Source of the DNA: CAZYJR01 sp964647905
Lineage (GTDB): Bacteria > Desulfobacterota > DSM-4660 > Desulfatiglandales > HGW-15
Reading direction: 5' to 3'
Assembly: GCA_964647905.1 (NCBI GenBank)
Contig: CAZYJR010000054.1
Span: 1 to 15,704 of the forward strand
Length of the DNA: 15,704 bases
Under the pieces are notes generated by a model. It saw only the letters and a program-made list of their open reading frames with translations. It did not search any database and was not told where the DNA came from. The translations under genes were made by a program, and so were the position numbers. How positions within the stretch are numbered: position 1 is the stretch's first letter; every line of letters starts with the position of its first letter. This document shows positions 6,964-13,970 of this stretch, in pieces.

Positions 6964-9087
6964 GTGAAGAATGAGAAGAGCGATCTCACCTGGGTGAGGA
7001 CCCACTGCGGCCGGATGGACCACGGGGGCTGCGGCCTCCTGGTCGGGGTCGGCGGGGGCCGGATCGTCAAGGTCAAGGGGGACCCGAACGGGTATCTCAA
7101 CCGGGGCTATGTCTGCCCCAAGGGGCTGGCCTCGCCGGAAAGACTGAGACATCCGGACAGGCTCAGGCATCCGCTGCGCAGGAAGGGTGCTCGCGGTGAC
7201 CGCCGGTGGGAGAGGATCACCTGGGAGGAGGCCCTGGCCGAGGCGGCGGAGCGCCTGGGGGCGATCCGCGGGCGCGACGGAGCCCGGTCGGTCGCCTTCG
7301 GGGCGGGCATGCCCAAGGGCCTTGATCACTTCGTGCTCATACGCCTGGCCAACCTCTTCGGCTCGCCCAATGTGGTGGCGTCCCAGGACGTCTGCCACGC
7401 GCCTCGGGAGATCACCGGGCTCCATACCTGCGGGTTCTACCCGGTGGCGGACTTTCATCACCCCAGCCGGCTGGTCCTGCTCTGGGGGAGCAACATAACC
7501 GCCACCAACGAAGAAGGCGAGATCTGCCGACTCCTCCTGGATCAGGTGAGGCGGGGTACGGAGTTGATCATTGTGGACCCTAGGCGAACGGCCCTGGCCG
7601 AGAAGGCCTCCATGTGGCTGCCCCTGCGCCCTGGAACGGACGCGGCACTGGCCCTGGCCTTCCTCGCCGTGATCGTGGAAGAGGGCCTCTGGGACAGGGA
7701 GTTCGTGGACCAGTGCACCCTGGGTTTCGAGGAGCTCTGCAGCCGATTGAGCGAATACTCCCCGGAGAGGATGGCGGACGTGGTCCGGCTCCCCGCCGGG
7801 CTGATCCGCGAGGCGGCCCGCCGCTACGCAGGGGCGAAGCCGGCGGCGCTCCAGTGGGGCAATCCGATAGAGCACCATCGCTACGCCTTTGACACCATAC
7901 GCTCGCTCGTCTGCCTGATGGCCGTTACCGGGAATCTGGACGCGCCCGGGGGGAACATACACGCCAGGGACCCCGAGATCCTGGGGCTGGGCCGCTTTGT
8001 CCGGGCGGACTTGATACCCGAGAAGCGCACCACCATGATAGGGGCCTATCACGGGCTGGCCCCGCGCATGATGACCGTTCCCCCGTCCCTTTTCAAGAGG
8101 GCGGTCCTGGACGAGGTCCCCTACCCGGTGAGGGCGCTCTACATGATGGGGGGCAACCCCATGCTCTCCTGGGCCGACAGCCGGGAGACCAAACGGGCCC
8201 TGGAGGCCCTGGAGTTCCTGGTGGTGGCGGATCTCTTCATGACCCCCACCGCGGCCATGGCCGACCTGGTGCTGCCCGCGGCCACGCAGTTCGAGTTCGA
8301 CGATATAGGCCACTACGGGCTGGGCCACGGCCTGATCCTGGCAAGGCCCAAGGTGGTGGACCCTCCCGGTGAGTGCAGGCCGGACATGCGGATCCTGAAC
8401 GACCTGGGGAGGCTCATCTCGGATCAGGACCTATGGTACGAGGACTACCACGGCTTCCTGGAGGACGTGCTCGGTCCCTCCGGGATCACCTACCGGGAGT
8501 TCGCGGAGAAGGGTAGCTTGAGGGGGCCGGAGGAGTTCGGCCGCCACCGCCTGGAAGGCTTTCCCACCAAGACCGGCAAGGTGGAGCTCAGGCTCTCGAC
8601 CGCTGAGAAGTTCGGCCTGCCTCCGCTTCCCGAGTACAGGGGCCTCCCCGAGCCGGATGACCCCTCGTATCCCCTGGTCCTCACCTCGTCCAAGAACCCG
8701 CACTTTCTCCATTCCTCCTACAGGTGGGTAAGCGCCCTACGCCGCATGTCACCTGAGCCGGTGGCCGAGGTCCACCCGGATACGGCCGCTTCCTACGGCG
8801 TTAGCGAGGGCGACGAGATCTTCATTGAAACCCCCGGAGGCAGGATATTGCACAGGGCCAGGCTGAGCGAGCGCGTTATGCGCGGCGTGGTCAACGGCTC
8901 CCACGGGTGGTGGTTCCCGGAGGAGGGCCCGGAAGGGCTCTACGGGTGGGAAAGGGCCAACTTCAACATGTTGACCTCCACCGGGAGGCTGGGCCGGGAG
9001 TTCGGGACCCCCAACATCAAGGGGATACCGTGCCGGATCATCCGGGCGGATACCGCCCCCGGTCAAGGGCTTCCCCCGGGCCCTTGA
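6964..9087 (+). CDS. Molybdopterin (Mo/W) oxidoreductase, DMSO-reductase family
   Basis: This 707-residue protein is a single-subunit member of the DMSO-reductase/formate dehydrogenase superfamily. An N-terminal Fe-S segment spans residues 1-58, followed by two MGD-cofactor domains (about 60-500) containing LVLLWGSNITATN, IIVDPRRTALAEKA and WLPLRPGTDAAL. A C-terminal dinucleotide-binding domain runs from about 568 to 695 (PLVLTSSKNPHF, EVHPDTAASYGVSEGDEI). The likely metal ligand is Cys144 in QDVCHAPRE, at nearly the same position as Cys141 of acetylene hydratase as I recall it. The Fe-S motif reads C15-x3-D19-x3-C23-x27-C51, so Asp stands where a second Cys is usual. There is no Tat signal, so it should be cytosolic. 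No electron-transfer subunit or cofactor gene is adjacent. The substrate cannot be told; acetylene hydratase-like, formate dehydrogenase-like and polysulfide/thiosulfate reductase-like roles are all open. It follows uvrB by 52 bases. Confidence 0.88.
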   Translation: MKNEKSDLTWVRTHCGRMDHGGCGLLVGVGGGRIVKVKGDPNGYLNRGYVCPKGLASPERLRHPDRLRHPLRRKGARGDRRWERITWEEALAEAAERLGAIRGRDGARSVAFGAGMPKGLDHFVLIRLANLFGSPNVVASQDVCHAPREITGLHTCGFYPVADFHHPSRLVLLWGSNITATNEEGEICRLLLDQVRRGTELIIVDPRRTALAEKASMWLPLRPGTDAALALAFLAVIVEEGLWDREFVDQCTLGFEELCSRLSEYSPERMADVVRLPAGLIREAARRYAGAKPAALQWGNPIEHHRYAFDTIRSLVCLMAVTGNLDAPGGNIHARDPEILGLGRFVRADLIPEKRTTMIGAYHGLAPRMMTVPPSLFKRAVLDEVPYPVRALYMMGGNPMLSWADSRETKRALEALEFLVVADLFMTPTAAMADLVLPAATQFEFDDIGHYGLGHGLILARPKVVDPPGECRPDMRILNDLGRLISDQDLWYEDYHGFLEDVLGPSGITYREFAEKGSLRGPEEFGRHRLEGFPTKTGKVELRLSTAEKFGLPPLPEYRGLPEPDDPSYPLVLTSSKNPHFLHSSYRWVSALRRMSPEPVAEVHPDTAASYGVSEGDEIFIETPGGRILHRARLSERVMRGVVNGSHGWWFPEEGPEGLYGWERANFNMLTSTGRLGREFGTPNIKGIPCRIIRADTAPGQGLPPGP

Positions 9088-9091
9088 CCGG
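9059..9091 (+). terminator. Strong stem-loop at the end of the oxidoreductase gene (U-tract-less)
   Basis: CCGGTCAAGGGC (9059-9070) and GCCCTTGACCGG (9080-9091) are perfect 12-base complements with a 9-base loop. The stem includes the gene's TGA stop (9085-9087). No T-run follows. It probably marks the transcript end by acting as a 3' stabiliser or a U-tract-independent terminator between converging genes. Confidence 0.55.
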
Positions 9092-9143
9092 CCTGGCGAG
9101 GATCACCCCGCAGCGGTCCTCGAGACCCCTGAAGGAGGGGGGT

Positions 9144-10181
9144 TCATAGGGGCTTTTCCATGGAGAGCAGGGTGGTACCCCATAGACGCGCCAAAGGGTG
9201 CCGGGCGCGTTTCTCAGAATCGCCCGGCGGGCCGGTCAATCTGACCGCGGTCAGAACGATTCCGCCTCTTGCGGGATCCCGGGGGCACCAGGATGCCAGC
9301 CCTTCGGCCTCGCCGGACAGCGCGCGGAGGTCTTCCTCCGGCCGCTCCCCGAAGCCCCTTAGTATCTCGCCCAGCCTCTTCGCTGCGGGCTCGGTCAGGT
9401 GCTCGCCCCTGAGCCGGAAGACGCGGGCCGCGTCTTCTCCCGAGAGATCAGGGAGCCGGAAGCGGACGGCCGGCGGACCGGAGGGATTGTCACAGGCCTC
9501 CGCCCATATCCCGGCAAGGTAGTCCACGTAGCTCCTCTCCAGGGTCAAAAGGAGGGCCCCGGGCCCCGGAAGGCCGCCGAACAGCCCGGTCCAGGCCTCC
9601 ACCACCGGGGCGGGATGGGCCGGGACCGCCCCGGGGCCCCATTGGAACCCAGGGAGGTCGTCAAAGAGGCCCCTGGTCTCGTCCAGCTCGTCCGATACTC
9701 CCTCCAAGGGGGATCGCTGCAAGCGCAGGTCGTTTAGTATGCGGTCCGCTTCACCGCGCTGCTCCTCCAGCTCCCGGGCCAGGTGGAGCACCAAGTGCCA
9801 CCGGGTTGCGGCTCGTGCGTCTCCCTGAGGGGGTTCCGGGCGGGCGCTCCTGATGCGGCTGCGGATCTCCCAGAGGGGGTCGTCTTCATCCCCGAGCGCC
9901 ACCCCCGCCTTTAGTGAAGAAAGCAGGCTCCTGTCCGCGTGCTTCAGGATCCATTGCTTGTAATCGGCGAGCATCCTCCGGAATCCATCGGCGGGCTTGA
10001 GCTCCTCGGGTGGGCGTACAACCCTCACGGCTTCCTCGGGAACACCCGGCGGGACCGCCTCACCGGGCTCCACGTGCCACGGAACACATACGCTCAGAGG
10101 GGCCAGGAGCGAAAGCGCCGCTGAGAGCTCCGGTCCGGAGAGCCCGGAGTGCGGGAACAGGACTGCGGGGATGTGGGTCAT
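9144..10181 (-). CDS. Unrecognised 345-residue protein downstream of the acetoacetate-CoA ligase
   Basis: I do not recognise this family. The N-terminus (MTHIPAVLFPHSGLSGPELS) has no signal peptide, and no membrane segment is seen, so it is probably cytosolic. Notable stretches are PPEELKPADGFRRMLADY then KQWILKHADRSLLSSLKAG (about 56-92), DDPLWEIRSRIR (about 99-110), a charged helical or coiled-coil-like segment around ATRWHLVLHLARELEEQR (about 124-141), and a Pro/Gly-rich middle. No nucleotide-binding loop, Cys cluster or catalytic motif stands out. Codons are rich in G/C at third positions, as in the neighbours, which supports real coding. A GGAG lies about 12 bases before the ATG. It begins 28 bases after the acetoacetate-CoA ligase stop on the same strand, so cotranscription is likely, but shared function is only a guess. 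Confidence 0.75.
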   Translation of the reverse strand: MTHIPAVLFPHSGLSGPELSAALSLLAPLSVCVPWHVEPGEAVPPGVPEEAVRVVRPPEELKPADGFRRMLADYKQWILKHADRSLLSSLKAGVALGDEDDPLWEIRSRIRSARPEPPQGDARAATRWHLVLHLARELEEQRGEADRILNDLRLQRSPLEGVSDELDETRGLFDDLPGFQWGPGAVPAHPAPVVEAWTGLFGGLPGPGALLLTLERSYVDYLAGIWAEACDNPSGPPAVRFRLPDLSGEDAARVFRLRGEHLTEPAAKRLGEILRGFGERPEEDLRALSGEAEGLASWCPRDPARGGIVLTAVRLTGPPGDSEKRARHPLARLWGTTLLSMEKPL

Positions 10182-10209
10182 GGCCGTATATGCTCCGTGG
10201 CTCCGGTTT

Positions 10210-12165
10210 TCAGTCTTCCTGGAGCTCTTTTATTCCGGCAAAATTATCCAGCGATTCCGGATTCCTGAGTGCATCCCGGTTCAGTACGGGCTTGCCCTCC
10301 ACGGTCTTCTTTACCGCCAGCTCCACCTTTTTCATGTTGAGGGTGTAGGGGATATCCGGGACCGGGATGATCTTGGCCGGTACGTGCCTGGGAGAGGCGT
10401 TGTCCCTGAGGGTCTTCTTTATCCTGGATACCAGTTCGTCGTTGAACTCGGCACCCTGTGCCGTCTTGACAAAGAGCACCACCCGTACATCCCCCTTCCA
10501 CTCCTGGCCGATCACAAGGCTGTCCTCGATCTCTTCCAGGGCCTCCACCTGCCGGTAGATCTCGGCGGTGCCGATCCGCACGCCCCCGGGGTTCAGGGTC
10601 GCGTCCGAGCGGCCGTAGATAACCACACCGCCCCGGTCGTTGATCTCGATGAAGTCGCCGTGCCGCCACACATTGGGGTACAAGTCGAAGTATGCGGCCC
10701 GATACTTGGATCCGTCCGGGTCGTCCCAGAAGTAGATGGGCATGGACGGGGCCGGGGCCGTACAGACCAGCTCGCCCTGCCGATTGATGACCGGGCGGCC
10801 GTTCTCGTCCCAGGCCTCCACCTTCATGCCCAGGCAGCGGCACTGGAGCTCACCGGCGTAGACCGGACCCATGGGGTTGCCGGCCGCAAAGCACCCGTTG
10901 ATATCCGATCCCCCGGAGATGGAGGCGAGTTGAAGGTCTTCTTTCACCTCACTGTAGACGTATTCGAATCCCTCCACGGAAAGCGGTGAGCCGGTGGAAA
11001 GGACCGCCTTCAGGGGGGACAGGTCATAGGCCCGGCCCGGTGATACGCCGGCGTTTTGCAGGGCCGATATGTAGCCCGCGCTGGTGCCGAATACGGTGAT
11101 GCCTTCGTCCTGGGCGAGCTCCCAGAGTGCACCCGGATGGGGGTGGAAGGGGTTGCCGTCAAACAGGACCAGCGTGGCCCCAACGGCCAGTGAGCTGGTG
11201 AGCCAGTTCCACATCATCCACCCGCAGGTGGTGAAGTAGAAGATCGTGTCCTCGCGTTTGAGATCGGTGTGGAGCATCAGCTCCTTCATGTGGTTGATCA
11301 GGATTCCGCCCGCACCCTGGACCATGCACTTGGGAAGCCCGGTGGTCCCTGAGGTGAACATTATATACAGAGGATGATCCGCCGGGAGCTGCTCGAAATC
11401 GATATCCGCCCCGGTCCCGGCCGCCTTGAAATCCTCGTAATGGACCGCCTTGGACACCCCGGATATGTCGGGCTTCTCCCTGGTGTAGGGAACCACCACC
11501 ACCTTCTCGACCGAAGGCAGGTCCTCCAGGATCCGGGAGATCCGGCCCAGCGAATCGAACGTCTTGCCCTTGAAGTGGTAGCCGTCGGCGGTGAAAAGGA
11601 CCCTGGGCCGGATCTGCCCGAACCGGTCCAGTACCCCCTTTATGCCGAAGTCAGGGGAGCATGAGGACCAGGTGGCGCCCAAGGCGGCCGCCGCCAGCAT
11701 GGCGATGATGGTCTCGGGCATGTTGGGCATGAATCCCACCACCCGGTCCCCCGGCTTCAACCCCAGCTCCCTCAGGGAAAGCGCCACCCCGGCCACCTCG
11801 TCATAGAGCTCGGCGTAGGTCATCCTTCGCGTGCCCTGTCCCTCGCCCTTGAACACCAAGGCGCACCGGTCGTCCCTGAACCGCAGAAGATTCTCGGCAA
11901 AGTTCAACCCGGCGCCCGAAAACCACTTGGCGCCCGGCATGCGGGTCAGGTCATCGACCACCTCGGTGTAGGGCCGTGAAGCACGAAGCCCCGCAAACTC
12001 CCACATGGCCTCCCAGAACTCGGGGATGTTTTCGACGGACCAGTGGTACAGGGGGTCGTATTGATCGAACTCCTTGCCGAATCTCTCGTTTATGACGGAC
12101 ATGAACCTGTACATGTTTGTGTTGCGGATTCGTTCTCCAGAAGGCTCCCAGAGCTTCTCGGCCAT
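10210..12165 (-). CDS. Acetoacetate-CoA ligase (acetoacetyl-CoA synthetase)
   Basis: This ATP-dependent acyl-adenylate-forming enzyme is related to acetyl-CoA synthetase and most like acetoacetyl-CoA synthetase (AacS), making acetoacetyl-CoA from acetoacetate, ATP and CoA. It has 651 residues, normal for the family. The N-terminal segment FWEAMWEFAGL then WFSGAGLNFAENLL is AacS-like. Adenylation motifs follow: YIMFTSGTTGLPK (268-279, phosphate loop), FTTCGWMMWNWL, FGTSAGYISAL, ISGGSDINGCF, the GRSDATLNPGGVRIGTAEIY hinge region, and the C-terminal LNMKKVELAVKK with the expected catalytic lysine area. The ATG at 12165 is preceded by AAGGAGG at 5 bases. A start at 12258 would fall on the likely promoter. 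The product suggests use of ketone bodies or of intermediates of anaerobic fatty-acid or butyrate metabolism. Another short-chain acyl substrate cannot be excluded. Confidence 0.9.
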   Translation of the reverse strand: MAEKLWEPSGERIRNTNMYRFMSVINERFGKEFDQYDPLYHWSVENIPEFWEAMWEFAGLRASRPYTEVVDDLTRMPGAKWFSGAGLNFAENLLRFRDDRCALVFKGEGQGTRRMTYAELYDEVAGVALSLRELGLKPGDRVVGFMPNMPETIIAMLAAAALGATWSSCSPDFGIKGVLDRFGQIRPRVLFTADGYHFKGKTFDSLGRISRILEDLPSVEKVVVVPYTREKPDISGVSKAVHYEDFKAAGTGADIDFEQLPADHPLYIMFTSGTTGLPKCMVQGAGGILINHMKELMLHTDLKREDTIFYFTTCGWMMWNWLTSSLAVGATLVLFDGNPFHPHPGALWELAQDEGITVFGTSAGYISALQNAGVSPGRAYDLSPLKAVLSTGSPLSVEGFEYVYSEVKEDLQLASISGGSDINGCFAAGNPMGPVYAGELQCRCLGMKVEAWDENGRPVINRQGELVCTAPAPSMPIYFWDDPDGSKYRAAYFDLYPNVWRHGDFIEINDRGGVVIYGRSDATLNPGGVRIGTAEIYRQVEALEEIEDSLVIGQEWKGDVRVVLFVKTAQGAEFNDELVSRIKKTLRDNASPRHVPAKIIPVPDIPYTLNMKKVELAVKKTVEGKPVLNRDALRNPESLDNFAGIKELQED

Positions 12166-12170
12166 TTCCT

Positions 12171-12177
12171 CCTCCTT
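12171..12177 (-). promoter_or_regulatory. Ribosome binding site fixing the acetoacetate-CoA ligase start
   Basis: On the minus strand AAGGAGG stands 5 bases before ATG at 12165. The frame stays open 31 codons further upstream, but no comparable site is found there. Confidence 0.8.
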
Positions 12178-12229
12178 GGCTGGTGATCCTCTCCTTGGGC
12201 CCTCCGGCTCGGGGCCCGCGAATATCCCC

Positions 12230-12258
12230 TTCATAACACCAAGCCGGGGACTTTTCAA
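12230..12258 (-). promoter_or_regulatory. Putative promoter of the acetoacetate-CoA ligase operon
   Basis: On the minus strand TTGAAA (12253-12258), a 17-base spacer and TATGAA (12230-12235) form a plausible sigma-70-type promoter. The start would be near 12223, giving a leader of about 57 bases before the ATG at 12165. Confidence 0.45.
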
Positions 12259-12343
12259 TGCTCCGGCACAATGGGGATGTTCCCTGCTGTCCTTGAGATT
12301 CTCCGTTGCGTGTCGAGACGCCCGTTCAGGTCCAGGTTTTACC

Positions 12344-12372
12344 TTGACTATATGAGAGTATTGGATTAGAAA
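12344..12372 (+). promoter_or_regulatory. Putative lysS promoter
   Basis: TTGACT (12344-12349), a 17-base spacer and TAGAAA (12367-12372, four of six consensus bases) lie in a locally AT-rich stretch. Transcription would begin near 12379. This leaves almost no leader for an ATG at 12387 but about 77 bases for the TTG at 12456. Confidence 0.4.
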
Positions 12373-12455
12373 GTAACGTTCAACTTATGCAAATGACTAA
12401 GAATTGCCGCCTGATTCAGGCCGTTCGGCCCGGGAGGGGCGGTACGGGAGCGGAT

Positions 12456-13940
12456 TTGGAAGCGATCAACAAGCTGGTGGAGGAGAGGCGAAGGAAGGCC
12501 GGGACACTAAGGGAGATGGGCGTAGCCCTCTACCCGGCGGGATATGACCGGGACATTACCGCCTCGGAGGCCGCGGAGAGATACGGCTCGATGAGCGCGG
12601 AAGAATTGGAGCAGGGCTCGGGGCGTCACAGCATGGCGGGCCGTATCATGTCCCGCCGGGATTTCGGCAAGGCCTCCTTCGTCCACATCAAGGACCGAAC
12701 CGGTAGGATCCAGGTATATGTTCGAAAGGACAAGGTGGGGGAAGCGGCGTTTCAGGCCTTCAAGCTCCTGGATATAGGGGATATCATCGGTGTGAGGGGG
12801 GTGTTTTTCCGGACCAGGACGGAGGAGCTCACCGTCCTGGCCGACGAGGTGAGCCTCCTTACCAAGTCCCTGAGGCCGCTGCCTGAGAAATGGCACGGTC
12901 TCTCGGACAAGGAGACCCGCTATAGGCAGCGCTATCTGGACCTGATGGTCAACGACCGGGTACAGGAAGTATTCAAGGTGCGAAGCCGCATCATACAGTG
13001 CATCAGGGAGTTTTTCCTCCGGAGGGACTATCTGGAGGTGGAGACCCCGATGATGCAGCCCATCCCGGGAGGGGCCACGGCCAGGCCGTTCAAGACCTAT
13101 CACAATGCCTTGGGAATGCACTTGTATCTCCGGGTGGCGCCCGAGCTGTACCTCAAGCGACTGGTGGTGGGAGGACTGGAAAGGGTCTTTGAGATCAACA
13201 GGAACTTCAGAAACGAGGGGGTGGACCTGAAGCACAACCCCGAGTTCACCATGTTGGAGTTCTACCTGGCCTACGCCACCTTTCACGACTTGATGACCTT
13301 GAGCGAAGAACTCTTCCGGGAGCTGGCCCGGACCGTATGCGGCGGGATGAAGATCCGGTATCAGGGGGAAGAGGTGGATTTCACCCCCCCGTGGCCCCGT
13401 ATGAGCTTGAAGGAGTCCTTGAGAGAGGTGGGCGGAGTAGACGAGCGGGTGCTCAAAGACGCGGGGGCCGCAGCCGGGCTGGCCCGGGAGCTGGATCTCA
13501 ACATCTCCCGGATGGACGGACACGGCAAGATCCTGACCAGTCTCTTCGATCACCTTGTGGAACCCAGGCTGATCAGCCCCACCTTTGTCATGGGGTATCC
13601 CACCGAGACCTCTCCGCTCTCCCGCCGGAATGATCAAGACCCGGACGTGACCGATCGGTTCGAGCTGTTCATAGGCGGGAGAGAGATAGCGAACGGCTTT
13701 ACCGAGCTGAACGACCCGGATGACCAGAGGAGGCGCTTCGAGGAGCAGGTCTCGCTCAGGGAGGCGGGTGACGCCGAGGCCCAGTTCATGGACGAGGATT
13801 ATCTCTCTGCTTTGGAACACGGCCTTCCTCCGACCGCGGGCGAAGGCATAGGCATAGACCGCGTGGTGATGCTTTTCACCGATTCCCCATCCATAAGGGA
13901 CGTGATCTTTTTCCCTCACATGAGAGCCAAGGCGGAGTGA
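12456..13940 (+). CDS. lysS: Lysyl-tRNA synthetase, class II
   Basis: LysS charges tRNA-Lys. An N-terminal OB-fold anticodon-binding domain (GKASFVHIKDRTGRIQVYV) is followed by the class II catalytic core. This shows PLPEKWHGLSDKETRYRQRY, VETPMMQPIPGGATARPF (motif 1 region), FEINRNFRNEGVDLKHNPEF (motif 2 with its arginine), FIGGREIANGFTELND and motif 3 GIGIDRVVMLF. I chose TTG 12456 because GGGAG (12446-12450) stands 5 bases before it and the product (494 residues, starting EAINKLVEERRRKAGTLREM) matches the usual LysS N-terminus (E. coli 505). The frame is also open from ATG 12387, which would add 23 residues, but that codon lacks a ribosome binding site. It is followed 30 bases later by the Lol permease, an order I associate with Desulfobacterota. 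Confidence 0.95.
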   Translation: MEAINKLVEERRRKAGTLREMGVALYPAGYDRDITASEAAERYGSMSAEELEQGSGRHSMAGRIMSRRDFGKASFVHIKDRTGRIQVYVRKDKVGEAAFQAFKLLDIGDIIGVRGVFFRTRTEELTVLADEVSLLTKSLRPLPEKWHGLSDKETRYRQRYLDLMVNDRVQEVFKVRSRIIQCIREFFLRRDYLEVETPMMQPIPGGATARPFKTYHNALGMHLYLRVAPELYLKRLVVGGLERVFEINRNFRNEGVDLKHNPEFTMLEFYLAYATFHDLMTLSEELFRELARTVCGGMKIRYQGEEVDFTPPWPRMSLKESLREVGGVDERVLKDAGAAAGLARELDLNISRMDGHGKILTSLFDHLVEPRLISPTFVMGYPTETSPLSRRNDQDPDVTDRFELFIGGREIANGFTELNDPDDQRRRFEEQVSLREAGDAEAQFMDEDYLSALEHGLPPTAGEGIGIDRVVMLFTDSPSIRDVIFFPHMRAKAE

Positions 13941-13970
13941 GTCCGTGCTTCGCAGGGAAGCGGAAATCTT

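Noticed and set aside
7146..7176. Short tandem peptide repeat RLRHPDRLRHP in the molybdoenzyme
   Set aside because: This motif is a normal family feature after the Fe-S segment and not an expanded repeat.
9092..9143. Possible minus-strand terminator for the unrecognised gene (CCCCT facing AGGGG)
   Set aside because: The stem has only 5 base pairs and no T-run, so it is too weak to annotate.
12166..12258. N-terminal extension of the acetoacetate-CoA ligase from ATG 12258
   Set aside because: The ATG would overlap the likely promoter, the 31 residues look non-conserved, and ATG 12165 has a strong ribosome binding site.
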